Shown: positions 10,531-23,684 of the stretch, piece after piece
How the letters are laid out: each line of letters begins with the position of its first letter
How positions within the stretch are numbered: position 1 is the stretch's first letter
From: Platynereis dumerilii
Taxonomy: Eukaryota; Annelida; Polychaeta; Phyllodocida; Nereididae
Assembly (NCBI GenBank): GCA_026936325.1
Contig: JAPTHN010000089.1
Location: forward strand, 1,364,001-1,428,000
Direction of reading: 5' to 3'
DNA: 64,000 bases
Notes under the pieces: model-generated
The model's database searches: none
Seen by the model: only the letters and a program-made list of their open reading frames with translations
Told to the model about the DNA's origin: nothing
Program-made: the position numbers and the translations under genes

Positions 10531-13161
10531 AAGGAGAGGTGGTCAACATGGAGCCCAATGGGTCCAAGCCTACTCTTAGTGGAAAGCCACATCCAATCAA
10601 GGGAACAAACACCCACCTGAATGCACTCGCTTCCCCCAACCAAATGAGGCACCAGCTTTTTAGGGCAAACTGGTGACTCCAGCCTTCTTTATTGGACCAA
10701 TGCCCCGTGGGGTCAGGGCAGTCCTTTATTTTGATGCAACTAGTGTGGGTGCGTGTCCTTAGAGGTGCGTATGTATGTATTTTGGCAGTCTTTAAATAAA
10801 TTGAGAAATTGGAGGAAAAAGGTAGGAAGAAGGGCTATTATCTTTAAGGGCCTTATTTAAGCTAAATTCAAGGCTTTTAGGGGACTTAGGGCCTTAGGAA
10901 GGAAAAAAAAGGGGACTTAGGAATGTATCAGTCACATAGTAATGCCGTTCGTCAGATACTTTATTGAGAGCAAAGATACAACCAAAGTAAAAGCACTCAC
11001 CTGATGATTTTGCAAAAATGCGTAGTAACAATACTGATGAGATCCTTGAGGATTCCATGAATTTCCAAATGTGGATTTATGATAATCCAGTAAAAGTATA
11101 TTTAAAGAATTTTAGTAATCCAGTGACATTACAATGTTTTCCAATGAGGAAACAGCAGGATGAAATTGTGGATAAATTCCGATAAAGATATAAGAGATTT
11201 TAAGTGAATAGATAAGCTATTCATGCGGGTCTAAAATGTAAACCTAAAGTTCAAAGTGACAGTTTGCTTTTTTTGCACCCCGCGACACGTGTTTCGACCT
11301 ACCATGGTCTCGTCAGGCGAGGGGTAGTCAAACTGTCGTTATGGTTTGCATACACCAAAGCAAACCGGGGCTCTAAAAGCCTATAATTTGATAAAGTTAA
11401 AAAGGAATTGATCCCCATACATGTTACCTGCTGCAGTGTCTTGATGGAACTGAATATGTCCCTGCGCGAAGGCAAAACTTCTGAGAAAAAGCGCCCGCGG
11501 GGAGCGTTTTTGGCCGAAATTGAAACATAAAATTTGAAAATTTGTTCATAAAATTGAAAGGAATGAAGGGAGGCTATCAAATTGGTGTTATTCCTGCTCT
11601 CATTGTTATTAGGGTAAGGGTTAGGGGCAAGTCGGGTGGTATTCAGTGTCATGGCGGAAAAAAGGCCAAAGAAATGGAACGAGGGATGTTCCGGGTTGCT
11701 ACATTGTCCGTTGTGGATAGAGTCTTGGGGTTGTCTCTGTCGTCCCGTGACCAAGACGGGATAGTATTTGTCGGTGCCCGAGACCATGAACAGGGGCAAG
11801 TCGATGTTATCCGAGACCAAGAACAGGGATATGTATCTGTCTAAGGTCACTGTACACTTTAGTGTCGTTAGACTTAGGCTAGGGAATGCAGGAATGAAGG
11901 GTCTTGGGATTGTCTCTGTCTTCCCATGACCAAGACGGGATAGTATTTGTCGGTGCCCGAGACCATGAACAGGGGCAAGTCGATGTTATCCGAGACCAAG
12001 AACAGGGATATGTATCTGTCTGAGGTCACTGTACACTTTAGTGTCATTAGACTTAGGCTAGGGGAAGCAGGAATGAAGGGTAGGGGAAGCAGGAATGAAG
12101 GGTTAGGGTTAGGGGCCTAAGTAGTGAGAAGTCAGGTCAGGAAGAGTCGACCCTGGGTCTCAATCCAGGGCACGTAATGAGTAGGCCAGGTCAGGGGACA
12201 AAAATGGAAGCAAAACAAGTGTGGAAGCCAATGGGGAAAATTCGGAAATTGAATTTGGAAGGACCCACCAATCCCTCTTTTGAGAACATGGATATGTATC
12301 TGTCTGAGGTCACTGTACACTTTAGTGTCATTAGACTTAGGCTAGGGGAAGCAGGAATGAAGGGTAGGGGAAGCAGGAATGAAGGGTTAGGGTTAGTCAT
12401 TTGACTTAGGCTAGGGGAAGCAGGAATGAAGGGTAGGGGAAGCAGGAATGAAGGGTAGGGGAAGCAGGAATGAAGGGTTAGGGTTAGGGGCCTAAGTAGT
12501 GAGAAGTCAGGTCAGGAAGAGTCGACCCTGGGTCTCAATCCAGGGCACGTAATGAGTAGGCCAGGTCAGGGGACAAAAATGGAAGTAAAACAAGTGTGGA
12601 AGCCAATGGGGAAAATTTGGAAATTGAATTTGGAAGGACCCACCAATCCTTCTTTTGAGAATTAGGGTTAGGTTCTAGGGTTAGGGTTAGGGTTTTAGGG
12701 TTAGATAGCTTCTGGGGGAAGTTTAGGAAAACCGGAGGGCATGATATTTTGAGGTGGATGTTGAAATAAAATATTATGAAAGACTGTTGGTACTTGTAAG
12801 GTGGTCTATATATGTGTGAGAGACTAAGGTTATAGAATGGAAAGAAGCAGGAAGGAGAGGTAGTTATTAGGGAGAAGAGGAAATAGAAATGCTAAGTTTA
12901 AGCTAAACAACTAATCCTATTTTAGGCCAATGTAAGTTTAGAACTAACAGAGTGGCCCGAAAGGCCGTGGGAAGTCCAAAAGGACCAAATGTTTAGGGAG
13001 AGGAGGGAAAGACCCATCCTTGTGAAGTGAAATCTACTTTTAGAATCTGTGAAAATTTGTAGTGAAGGTTATTGGAAACTCATTTGGAGAATTCTTTTAC
13101 GGGTAGTTCTGGCTAGTTAGGTTTTAGGGTATGGGTCCAGAGAGGGCCCAGTTCCGGGAGA
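10531..13161. repeat. Satellite unit 5
   Basis: Marker 1 CCTG, marker 2 GAAA (first unit of the GAAA block); one extra T near 10853 (GGGCCTTATTT). Confidence 0.92.
11258..11337 (-). ncRNA. Hammerhead ribozyme, unit 5
   Basis: Core and stems unchanged; predicted cleavage between 11284 and 11283. Confidence 0.9.
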
Positions 13162-15792
13162 AAGGAGAGGTGGTCAACATGGAGCCCAATGGGTCCAAGC
13201 CTACTCTTAGTGGAAAGCCACATCCAATCAAGGGAACAAACACCCACCTGAATGCACTCGCTTCCCCCAACCAAATGAGGCACCAGCTTTTTAGGGCAAA
13301 CTGGTGACTCCAGCCTTCTTTATTGGACCAATGCCCCGTGGGGTCAGGGCAGTCCTTTATTTTGATGCAACTAGTGTGGGTGCGTGTCCTTAGAGGTGCG
13401 TATGTATGTATTTTGGCAGTCTTTAAATAAATTGAGAAATTGGAGGAAAAAGGTAGGAAGAAGGGCTATTATCTTTAAGGGCCTATTTAAGCTAAATTCA
13501 AGGCTTTTAGGGGACTTAGGGCCTTAGGAAGGAAAAAAAAGGGGACTTAGGAATGTATCAGTCACATAGTAATGCCGTTCGTCAGATACTTTATTGAGAG
13601 CAAAGATACAACCAAAGTAAAAGCACTCACCTGATGATTTTGCAAAAATGCGTAGTAACAATACTGATGAGATCCTTGAGGATTCCATGAATTTCCAAAT
13701 GTGGATTTATGATAATCCAGTAAAAGTATATTTAAAGAATTTTAGTAATCCAGTGACATTACAATGTTTTCCAATGAGGAAACAGCAGGATGAAATTGTG
13801 GATAAATTCCGATAAAGATATAAGAGATTTTAAGTGAATAGATAAGCTATTCATGCGGGTCTAAAATGTAAACCTAAAGTTCAAAGTGACAGTTTGCTTT
13901 TTTTGCACCCCGCGACACGTGTTTCGACCTACCATGGTCTCGTCAGGCGAGGGGTAGTCAAACTGTCGTTATGGTTTGCATACACCAAAGCAAACCGGGG
14001 CTCTAAAAGCCTATAATTTGATAAAGTTAAAAAGGAATTGATCCCCATACATGTTACCTGCTGCAGTGTCTTGATGGAACTGAATATGTCCCTGCGCGAA
14101 GGCAAAACTTCTGAGAAAAAGCGCCCGCGGGGAGCGTTTTTGGCCGAAATTGAAACATAAAATTTGAAAATTTGTTCATAAAATTGAAAGGAATGAAGGG
14201 AGGCTATCAAATTGGTGTTATTCCTTGCTCTCATTGTTATTAGGGTAAGGGTTAGGGGCAAGTCGGGTGGTATTCAGTGTCATGGCGGAAAAAAGGCCAA
14301 AGAAATGGAACGAGGGATGTTCCGGGTTGCTACATTGTCCGTTGTGGATAGAGTCTTGGGGTTGTCTCTGTCGTCCCGTGACCAAGACGGGATAGTATTT
14401 GTCGGTGCCCGAGACCATGAACAGGGGCAAGTCGATGTTATCCGAGACCAAGAACAGGGATATGTATCTGTCTAAGGTCACTGTACACTTTAGTGTCGTT
14501 AGACTTAGGCTAGGGAATGCAGGAATGAAGGGTCTTGGGATTGTCTCTGTCTTCCCATGACCAAGACGGGATAGTATTTGTCGGTGCCCGAGACCATGAA
14601 CAGGGGCAAGTCGATGTTATCCGAGACCAAGAACAGGGATATGTATCTGTCTGAGGTCACTGTACACTTTAGTGTCATTAGACTTAGGCTAGGGGAAGCA
14701 GGAATGAAGGGTAGGGGAAGCAGGAATGAAGGGTTAGGGTTAGGGGCCTAAGTAGTGAGAAGTCAGGTCAGGAAGAGTCGACCCTGGGTCTCAATCCAGG
14801 GCACGTAATGAGTAGGCCAGGTCAGGGGACAAAAATGGAAGCAAAACAAGTGTGGAAGCCAATGGGGAAAATTCGGAAATTGAATTTGGAAGGACCCACC
14901 AATCCCTCTTTTGAGAACATGGATATGTATCTGTCTGAGGTCACTGTACACTTTAGTGTCATTAGACTTAGGCTAGGGGAAGCAGGAATGAAGGGTAGGG
15001 GAAGCAGGAATGAAGGGTTAGGGTTAGTCATTTGACTTAGGCTAGGGGAAGCAGGAATGAAGGGTAGGGGAAGCAGGAATGAAGGGTAGGGGAAGCAGGA
15101 ATGAAGGGTTAGGGTTAGGGGCCTAAGTAGTGAGAAGTCAGGTCAGGAAGAGTCGACCCTGGGTCTCAATCCAGGGCACGTAATGAGTAGGCCAGGTCAG
15201 GGGACAAAAATGGAAGTAAAACAAGTGTGGAAGCCAATGGGGAAAATTTGGAAATTGAATTTGGAAGGACCCACCAATCCTTCTTTTGAGAATTAGGGTT
15301 AGGTTCTAGGGTTAGGGTTAGGGTTTTAGGGTTAGATAGCTTCTGGGGGAAGTTTAGGAAAACCGGAGGGCATGATATTTTGAGGTGGATGTTGAAATAA
15401 AATATTATGAAAGACTGTTGGTACTTGTAAGGTGGTCTATATATGTGTGAGAGACTAAGGTTATAGAATGGAAAGAAGCAGGAAGGAGAGGTAGTTATTA
15501 GGGAGAAGAGGAAATAGAAATGCTAAGTTTAAGCTAAACAACTAATCCTATTTTAGGCCAATGTAAGTTTAGAACTAACAGAGTGGCCCGAAAGGCCGTG
15601 GGAAGTCCAAAAGGACCAAATGTTTAGGGAGAGGAGGGAAAGACCCATCCTTGTGAAGTGAAATCTACTTTTAGAATCTGTGAAAATTTGTAGTGAAGGT
15701 TATTGGAAACTCATTTGGAGAATTCTTTTACGGGTAGTTCTGGCTAGTTAGGTTTTAGGGTATGGGTCCAGAGAGGGCCCAGTTCCGGGAGA
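13162..15792. repeat. Satellite unit 6
   Basis: Marker 1 CCTTG (shared only with unit 9), marker 2 GAAA. Confidence 0.92.
13888..13967 (-). ncRNA. Hammerhead ribozyme, unit 6
   Basis: Core and stems unchanged; predicted cleavage between 13914 and 13913. Confidence 0.9.
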
Positions 15793-18422
15793 AAGGAGAG
15801 GTGGTCAACATGGAGCCCAATGGGTCCAAGCCTACTCTTAGTGGAAAGCCACATCCAATCAAGGGAACAAACACCCACCTGAATGCACTCGCTTCCCCCA
15901 ACCAAATGAGGCACCAGCTTTTTAGGGCAAACTGGTGACTCCAGCCTTCTTTATTGGACCAATGCCCCGTGGGGTCAGGGCAGTCCTTTATTTTGATGCA
16001 ACTAGTGTGGGTGCGTGTCCTTAGAGGTGCGTATGTATGTATTTTGGCAGTCTTTAAGTAAATTGAGAAATTGGAGGAAAAAGGTAGGAAGAAGGGCTAT
16101 TATCTTTAAGGGCCTATTTAAGCTAAATTCAAGGCTTTTAGGGGACTTAGGGCCTTAGGAAGGAAAAAAAAGGGGACTTAGGAATGTATCAGTCACATAG
16201 TAATGCCGTTCGTCAGATACTTTATTGAGAGCAAAGATACAACCAAAGTAAAAGCACTCACCTGATGATTTTGCAAAAATGCGTAGTAACAATACTGATG
16301 AGATCCTTGAGGATTCCATGAATTTCCAAATGTGGATTTATGATAATCCAGTAAAAGTATATTTAAAGAATTTTAGTAATCCAGTGACATTACAATGTTT
16401 TCCAATGAGGAAACAGCAGGATGAAATTGTGGATAAATTCCGATAAAGATATAAGAGATTTTAAGTGAATAGATAAGCTATTCATGCGGGTCTAAAATGT
16501 AAACCTAAAGTTCAAAGTGACAGTTTGCTTTTTTTGCACCCCGCGACACGTGTTTCGACCTACCATGGTCTCGTCAGGCGAGGGGTAGTCAAACTGTCGT
16601 TATGGTTTGCATACACCAAAGCAAACCGGGGCTCTAAAAGCCTATAATTTGATAAAGTTAAAAAGGAATTGATCCCCATACATGTTACCTGCTGCAGTGT
16701 CTTGATGGAACTGAATATGTCCCTGCGCGAAGGCAAAACTTCTGAGAAAAAGCGCCCGCGGGGAGCGTTTTTGGCCGAAATTGAAACATAAAATTTGAAA
16801 ATTTGTTCATAAAATTGAAAGGAATGAAGGGAGGCTATCAAATTGGTGTTATTCCTGCTCTCATTGTTATTAGGGTAAGGGTTAGGGGCAAGTCGGGTGG
16901 TATTCAGTGTCATGGCGGAAAAAAGGCCAAAGAAATGGAACGAGGGATGTTCCGGGTTGCTACATTGTCCGTTGTGGATAGAGTCTTGGGGTTGTCTCTG
17001 TCGTCCCGTGACCAAGACGGGATAGTATTTGTCGGTGCCCGAGACCATGAACAGGGGCAAGTCGATGTTATCCGAGACCAAGAACAGGGATATGTATCTG
17101 TCTAAGGTCACTGTACACTTTAGTGTCGTTAGACTTAGGCTAGGGAATGCAGGAATGAAGGGTCTTGGGATTGTCTCTGTCTTCCCATGACCAAGACGGG
17201 ATAGTATTTGTCGGTGCCCGAGACCATGAACAGGGGCAAGTCGATGTTATCCGAGACCAAGAACAGGGATATGTATCTGTCTGAGGTCACTGTACACTTT
17301 AGTGTCATTAGACTTAGGCTAGGGGAAGCAGGAATGAAGGGTAGGGGAAGCAGGAATGAAGGGTTAGGGTTAGGGGCCTAAGTAGTGAGAAGTCAGGTCA
17401 GGAAGAGTCGACCCTGGGTCTCAATCCAGGGCACGTAATGAGTAGGCCAGGTCAGGGGACAAAAATGGAAGCAAAACAAGTGTGGAAGCCAATGGGGAAA
17501 ATTCGGAAATTGAATTTGGAAGGACCCACCAATCCCTCTTTTGAGAACATGGATATGTATCTGTCTGAGGTCACTGTACACTTTAGTGTCATTAGACTTA
17601 GGCTAGGGGAAGCAGGAATGAAGGGTAGGGGAAGCAGGAATGAAGGGTTAGGGTTAGTCATTTGACTTAGGCTAGGGGAAGCAGGAATGAAGGGTAGGGG
17701 AAGCAGGAATGAAGGGTAGGGGAAGCAGGAATGAAGGGTTAGGGTTAGGGGCCTAAGTAGTGAGAAGTCAGGTCAGGAAGAGTCGACCCTGGGTCTCAAT
17801 CCAGGGCACGTAATGAGTAGGCCAGGTCAGGGGACAAAAATGGAAGTAAAACAAGTGTGGAAGCCAATGGGGAAAATTTGGAAATTGAATTTGGAAGGAC
17901 CCACCAATCCTTCTTTTGAGAATTAGGGTTAGGTTCTAGGGTTAGGGTTAGGGTTTTAGGGTTAGATAGCTTCTGGGGGAAGTTTAGGAAAACCGGAGGG
18001 CATGATATTTTGAGGTGGATGTTGAAATAAAATATTATGAAAGACTGTTGGTACTTGTAAGGTGGTCTATATATGTGTGAGAGACTAAGGTTATAGAATG
18101 GAAAGAAGCAGGAAGGAGAGGTAGTTATTAGGGAGAAGAGGAAATAGAAATGCTAAGTTTAAGCTAAACAACTAATCCTATTTTAGGCCAATGTAAGTTT
18201 AGAACTAACAGAGTGGCCCGAAAGGCCGTGGGAAGTCCAAAAGGACCAAATGTTTAGGGAGAGGAGGGAAAGACCCATCCTTGTGAAGTGAAATCTACTT
18301 TTAGAATCTGTGAAAATTTGTAGTGAAGGTTATTGGAAACTCATTTGGAGAATTCTTTTACGGGTAGTTCTGGCTAGTTAGGTTTTAGGGTATGGGTCCA
18401 GAGAGGGCCCAGTTCCGGGAGA
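15793..18422. repeat. Satellite unit 7
   Basis: Marker 1 CCTG, marker 2 GAAA; private A-to-G near 16058 (CTTTAAGTAAATT). Confidence 0.92.
16519..16598 (-). ncRNA. Hammerhead ribozyme, unit 7
   Basis: Core and stems unchanged; predicted cleavage between 16545 and 16544. Confidence 0.9.
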
Positions 18423-21053
18423 AAGGAGAGGTGGTCAACATGGAGCCCAATGGGTCCAAGCCTACTCTTAGTGGAAAGCCACATCCAATCAAGGGAACAA
18501 ACACCCACCTGAATGCACTCGCTTCCCCCAACCAAATGAGGCACCAGCTTTTTAGGGCAAACTGGTGACTCCAGCCTTCTTTATTGGACCAATGCCCCGT
18601 GGGGTCAGGGCAGTCCTTTATTTTGATGCAACTAGTGTGGGTGCGTGTCCTTAGAGGTGCGTATGTATGTATTTTGGCAGTCTTTAAATAAATTGAGAAA
18701 TTGGAGGAAAAAGGTAGGAAGAAGGGCTATTATCTTTAAGGGCCTATTTAAGCTAAATTCAAGGCTTTTAGGGGACTTAGGGCCTTAGGAAGGAAAAAAA
18801 AGGGGACTTAGGAATGTATCAGTCACATAGTAATGCCGTTCGTCAGATACTTTATTGAGAGCAAAGATACAACCAAAGTAAAAGCACTCACCTGATGATT
18901 TTGCAAAAATGCGTAGTAACAATACTGATGAGATCCTTGAGGATTCCATGAATTTCCAAATGTGGATTTATGATAATCCAGTAAAAGTATATTTAAAGAA
19001 TTTTAGTAATCCAGTGACATTACAATGTTTTCCAATGAGGAAACAGCAGGATGAAATTGTGGATAAATTCCGATAAAGATATAAGAGATTTTAAGTGAAT
19101 AGATAAGCTATTCATGCGGGTCTAAAATGTAAACCTAAAGTTCAAAGTGACAGTTTGCTTTTTTTGCACCCCGCGACACGTGTTTCGACCTACCATGGTC
19201 TCGTCAGGCGAGGGGTAGTCAAACTGTCGTTATGGTTTGCATACACCAAAGCAAACCGGGGCTCTAAAAGCCTATAATTTGATAAAGTTAAAAAGGAATT
19301 GATCCCCATACATGTTACCTGCTGCAGTGTCTTGATGGAACTGAATATGTCCCTGCGCGAAGGCAAAACTTCTGAGAAAAAGCGCCCGCGGGGAGCGTTT
19401 TTGGCCGAAATTGAAACATAAAATTTGAAAATTTGTTCATAAAATTGAAAGGAATGAAGGGAGGCTATCAAATTGGTGTTATTCCCTGCTCTCATTGTTA
19501 TTAGGGTAAGGGTTAGGGGCAAGTCGGGTGGTATTCAGTGTCATGGCGGAAAAAAGGCCAAAGAAATGGAACGAGGGATGTTCCGGGTTGCTACATTGTC
19601 CGTTGTGGATAGAGTCTTGGGGTTGTCTCTGTCGTCCCGTGACCAAGACGGGATAGTATTTGTCGGTGCCCGAGACCATGAACAGGGGCAAGTCGATGTT
19701 ATCCGAGACCAAGAACAGGGATATGTATCTGTCTAAGGTCACTGTACACTTTAGTGTCGTTAGACTTAGGCTAGGGAATGCAGGAATGAAGGGTCTTGGG
19801 ATTGTCTCTGTCTTCCCATGACCAAGACGGGATAGTATTTGTCGGTGCCCGAGACCATGAACAGGGGCAAGTCGATGTTATCCGAGACCAAGAACAGGGA
19901 TATGTATCTGTCTGAGGTCACTGTACACTTTAGTGTCATTAGACTTAGGCTAGGGGAAGCAGGAATGAAGGGTAGGGGAAGCAGGAATGAAGGGTTAGGG
20001 TTAGGGGCCTAAGTAGTGAGAAGTCAGGTCAGGAAGAGTCGACCCTGGGTCTCAATCCAGGGCACGTAATGAGTAGGCCAGGTCAGGGGACAAAAATGGA
20101 AGCAAAACAAGTGTGGAAGCCAATGGGGAAAATTCGGAAATTGAATTTGGAAGGACCCACCAATCCCTCTTTTGAGAACATGGATATGTATCTGTCTGAG
20201 GTCACTGTACACTTTAGTGTCATTAGACTTAGGCTAGGGGAAGCAGGAATGAAGGGTAGGGGAAGCAGGAATGAAGGGTTAGGGTTAGTCATTTGACTTA
20301 GGCTAGGGGAAGCAGGAATGAAGGGTAGGGGAAGCAGGAATGAAGGGTAGGGGAAGCAGGAATGAAGGGTTAGGGTTAGGGGCCTAAGTAGTGAGAAGTC
20401 AGGTCAGGAAGAGTCGACCCTGGGTCTCAATCCAGGGCACGTAATGAGTAGGCCAGGTCAGGGGACAAAAATGGAAGTAAAACAAGTGTGGAAGCCAATG
20501 GGGAAAATTTGGAAATTGAATTTGGAAGGACCCACCAATCCTTCTTTTGAGAATTAGGGTTAGGTTCTAGGGTTAGGGTTAGGGTTTTAGGGTTAGATAG
20601 CTTCTGGGGGAAGTTTAGGAAAACCGGAGGGCATGATATTTTGAGGTGGATGTTGAAATAAAATATTATGAAAGACTGTTGGTACTTGTAAGGTGGTCTA
20701 TATATGTGTGAGAGACTAAGGTTATAGAATGGAAAGAAGCAGGAAGGAGAGGTAGTTATTAGGGAGAAGAGGAAATAGAAATGCTAAGTTTAAGCTAAAC
20801 AACTAATCCTATTTTAGGCCAATGTAAGTTTAGAACTAACAGAGTGGCCCGAAAGGCCGTGGGAAGTCCAAAAGGACCAAATGTTTAGGGAGAGGAGGGA
20901 AAGACCCATCCTTGTGAAGTGAAATCTACTTTTAGAATCTGTGAAAATTTGTAGTGAAGGTTATTGGAAACTCATTTGGAGAATTCTTTTACGGGTAGTT
21001 CTGGCTAGTTAGGTTTTAGGGTATGGGTCCAGAGAGGGCCCAGTTCCGGGAGA
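18423..21053. repeat. Satellite unit 8
   Basis: Marker 1 CCCTG, marker 2 GAAA. Confidence 0.92.
19149..19228 (-). ncRNA. Hammerhead ribozyme, unit 8
   Basis: Core and stems unchanged; predicted cleavage between 19175 and 19174. Confidence 0.9.
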
Positions 21054-23684
21054 AAGGAGAGGTGGTCAACATGGAGCCCAATGGGTCCAAGCCTACTCTT
21101 AGTGGAAAGCCACATCCAATCAAGGGAACAAACACCCACCTGAATGCACTCGCTTCCCCCAACCAAATGAGGCACCAGCTTTTTAGGGCAAACTGGTGAC
21201 TCCAGCCTTCTTTATTGGACCAATGCCCCGTGGGGTCAGGGCAGTCCTTTATTTTGATGCAACTAGTGTGGGTGCGTGTCCTTAGAGGTGCGTATGTATG
21301 TATTTTGGCAGTCTTTAAATAAATTGAGAAATTGGAGGAAAAAGGTAGGAAGAAGGGCTATTATCTTTAAGGGCCTATTTAAGCTAAATTCAAGGCTTTT
21401 AGGGGACTTAGGGCCTTAGGAAGGAAAAAAAAGGGGACTTAGGAATGTATCAGTCACATAGTAATGCCGTTCGTCAGATACTTTATTGAGAGCAAAGAGA
21501 CAACCAAAGTAAAAGCACTCACCTGATGATTTTGCAAAAATGCGTAGTAACAATACTGATGAGATCCTTGAGGATTCCATGAATTTCCAAATGTGGATTT
21601 ATGATAATCCAGTAAAAGTATATTTAAAGAATTTTAGTAATCCAGTGACATTACAATGTTTTCCAATGAGGAAACAGCAGGATGAAATTGTGGATAAATT
21701 CCGATAAAGATATAAGAGATTTTAAGTGAATAGATAAGCTATTCATGCGGGTCTAAAATGTAAACCTAAAGTTCAAAGTGACAGTTTGCTTTTTTTGCAC
21801 CCCGCGACACGTGTTTCGACCTACCATGGTCTCGTCAGGCGAGGGGTAGTCAAACTGTCGTTATGGTTTGCATACACCAAAGCAAACCGGGGCTCTAAAA
21901 GCCTATAATTTGATAAAGTTAAAAAGGAATTGATCCCCATACATGTTACCTGCTGCAGTGTCTTGATGGAACTGAATATGTCCCTGCGCGAAGGCAAAAC
22001 TTCTGAGAAAAAGCGCCCGCGGGGAGCGTTTTTGGCCGAAATTGAAACATAAAATTTGAAAATTTGTTCATAAAATTGAAAGGAATGAAGGGAGGCTATC
22101 AAATTGGTGTTATTCCTTGCTCTCATTGTTATTAGGGTAAGGGTTAGGGGCAAGTCGGGTGGTATTCAGTGTCATGGCGGAAAAAAGGCCAAAGAAATGG
22201 AACGAGGGATGTTCCGGGTTGCTACATTGTCCGTTGTGGATAGAGTCTTGGGGTTGTCTCTGTCGTCCCGTGACCAAGACGGGATAGTATTTGTCGGTGC
22301 CCGAGACCATGAACAGGGGCAAGTCGATGTTATCCGAGACCAAGAACAGGGATATGTATCTGTCTAAGGTCACTGTACACTTTAGTGTCGTTAGACTTAG
22401 GCTAGGGAATGCAGGAATGAAGGGTCTTGGGATTGTCTCTGTCTTCCCATGACCAAGACGGGATAGTATTTGTCGGTGCCCGAGACCATGAACAGGGGCA
22501 AGTCGATGTTATCCGAGACCAAGAACAGGGATATGTATCTGTCTGAGGTCACTGTACACTTTAGTGTCATTAGACTTAGGCTAGGGGAAGCAGGAATGAA
22601 GGGTAGGGGAAGCAGGAATGAAGGGTTAGGGTTAGGGGCCTAAGTAGTGAGAAGTCAGGTCAGGAAGAGTCGACCCTGGGTCTCAATCCAGGGCACGTAA
22701 TGAGTAGGCCAGGTCAGGGGACAAAAATGGAAGCAAAACAAGTGTGGAAGCCAATGGGGAAAATTCGGAAATTGAATTTGGAAGGACCCACCAATCCCTC
22801 TTTTGAGAACATGGATATGTATCTGTCTGAGGTCACTGTACACTTTAGTGTCATTAGACTTAGGCTAGGGGAAGCAGGAATGAAGGGTAGGGGAAGCAGG
22901 AATGAAGGGTTAGGGTTAGTCATTTGACTTAGGCTAGGGGAAGCAGGAATGAAGGGTAGGGGAAGCAGGAATGAAGGGTAGGGGAAGCAGGAATGAAGGG
23001 TTAGGGTTAGGGGCCTAAGTAGTGAGAAGTCAGGTCAGGAAGAGTCGACCCTGGGTCTCAATCCAGGGCACGTAATGAGTAGGCCAGGTCAGGGGACAAA
23101 AATGGAAGTAAAACAAGTGTGGAAGCCAATGGGGAAAATTTGGAAATTGAATTTGGAAGGACCCACCAATCCTTCTTTTGAGAATTAGGGTTAGGTTCTA
23201 GGGTTAGGGTTAGGGTTTTAGGGTTAGATAGCTTCTGGGGGAAGTTTAGGAAAACCGGAGGGCATGATATTTTGAGGTGGATGTTGAAATAAAATATTAT
23301 GAAAGACTGTTGGTACTTGTAAGGTGGTCTATATATGTGTGAGAGACTAAGGTTATAGAATGGAAAGAAGCAGGAAGGAGAGGTAGTTATTAGGGAGAAG
23401 AGGAAATAGAAATGCTAAGTTTAAGCTAAACAACTAATCCTATTTTAGGCCAATGTAAGTTTAGAACTAACAGAGTGGCCCGAAAGGCCGTGGGAAGTCC
23501 AAAAGGACCAAATGTTTAGGGAGAGGAGGGAAAGACCCATCCTTGTGAAGTGAAATCTACTTTTAGAATCTGTGAAAATTTGTAGTGAAGGTTATTGGAA
23601 ACTCATTTGGAGAATTCTTTTACGGGTAGTTCTGGCTAGTTAGGTTTTAGGGTATGGGTCCAGAGAGGGCCCAGTTCCGGGAGA
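21054..23684. repeat. Satellite unit 9
   Basis: Marker 1 CCTTG, marker 2 GAAA; private T-to-G near 21499 (AAAGAGACAACC). Confidence 0.92.
21780..21859 (-). ncRNA. Hammerhead ribozyme, unit 9
   Basis: Core and stems unchanged; predicted cleavage between 21806 and 21805. Confidence 0.9.
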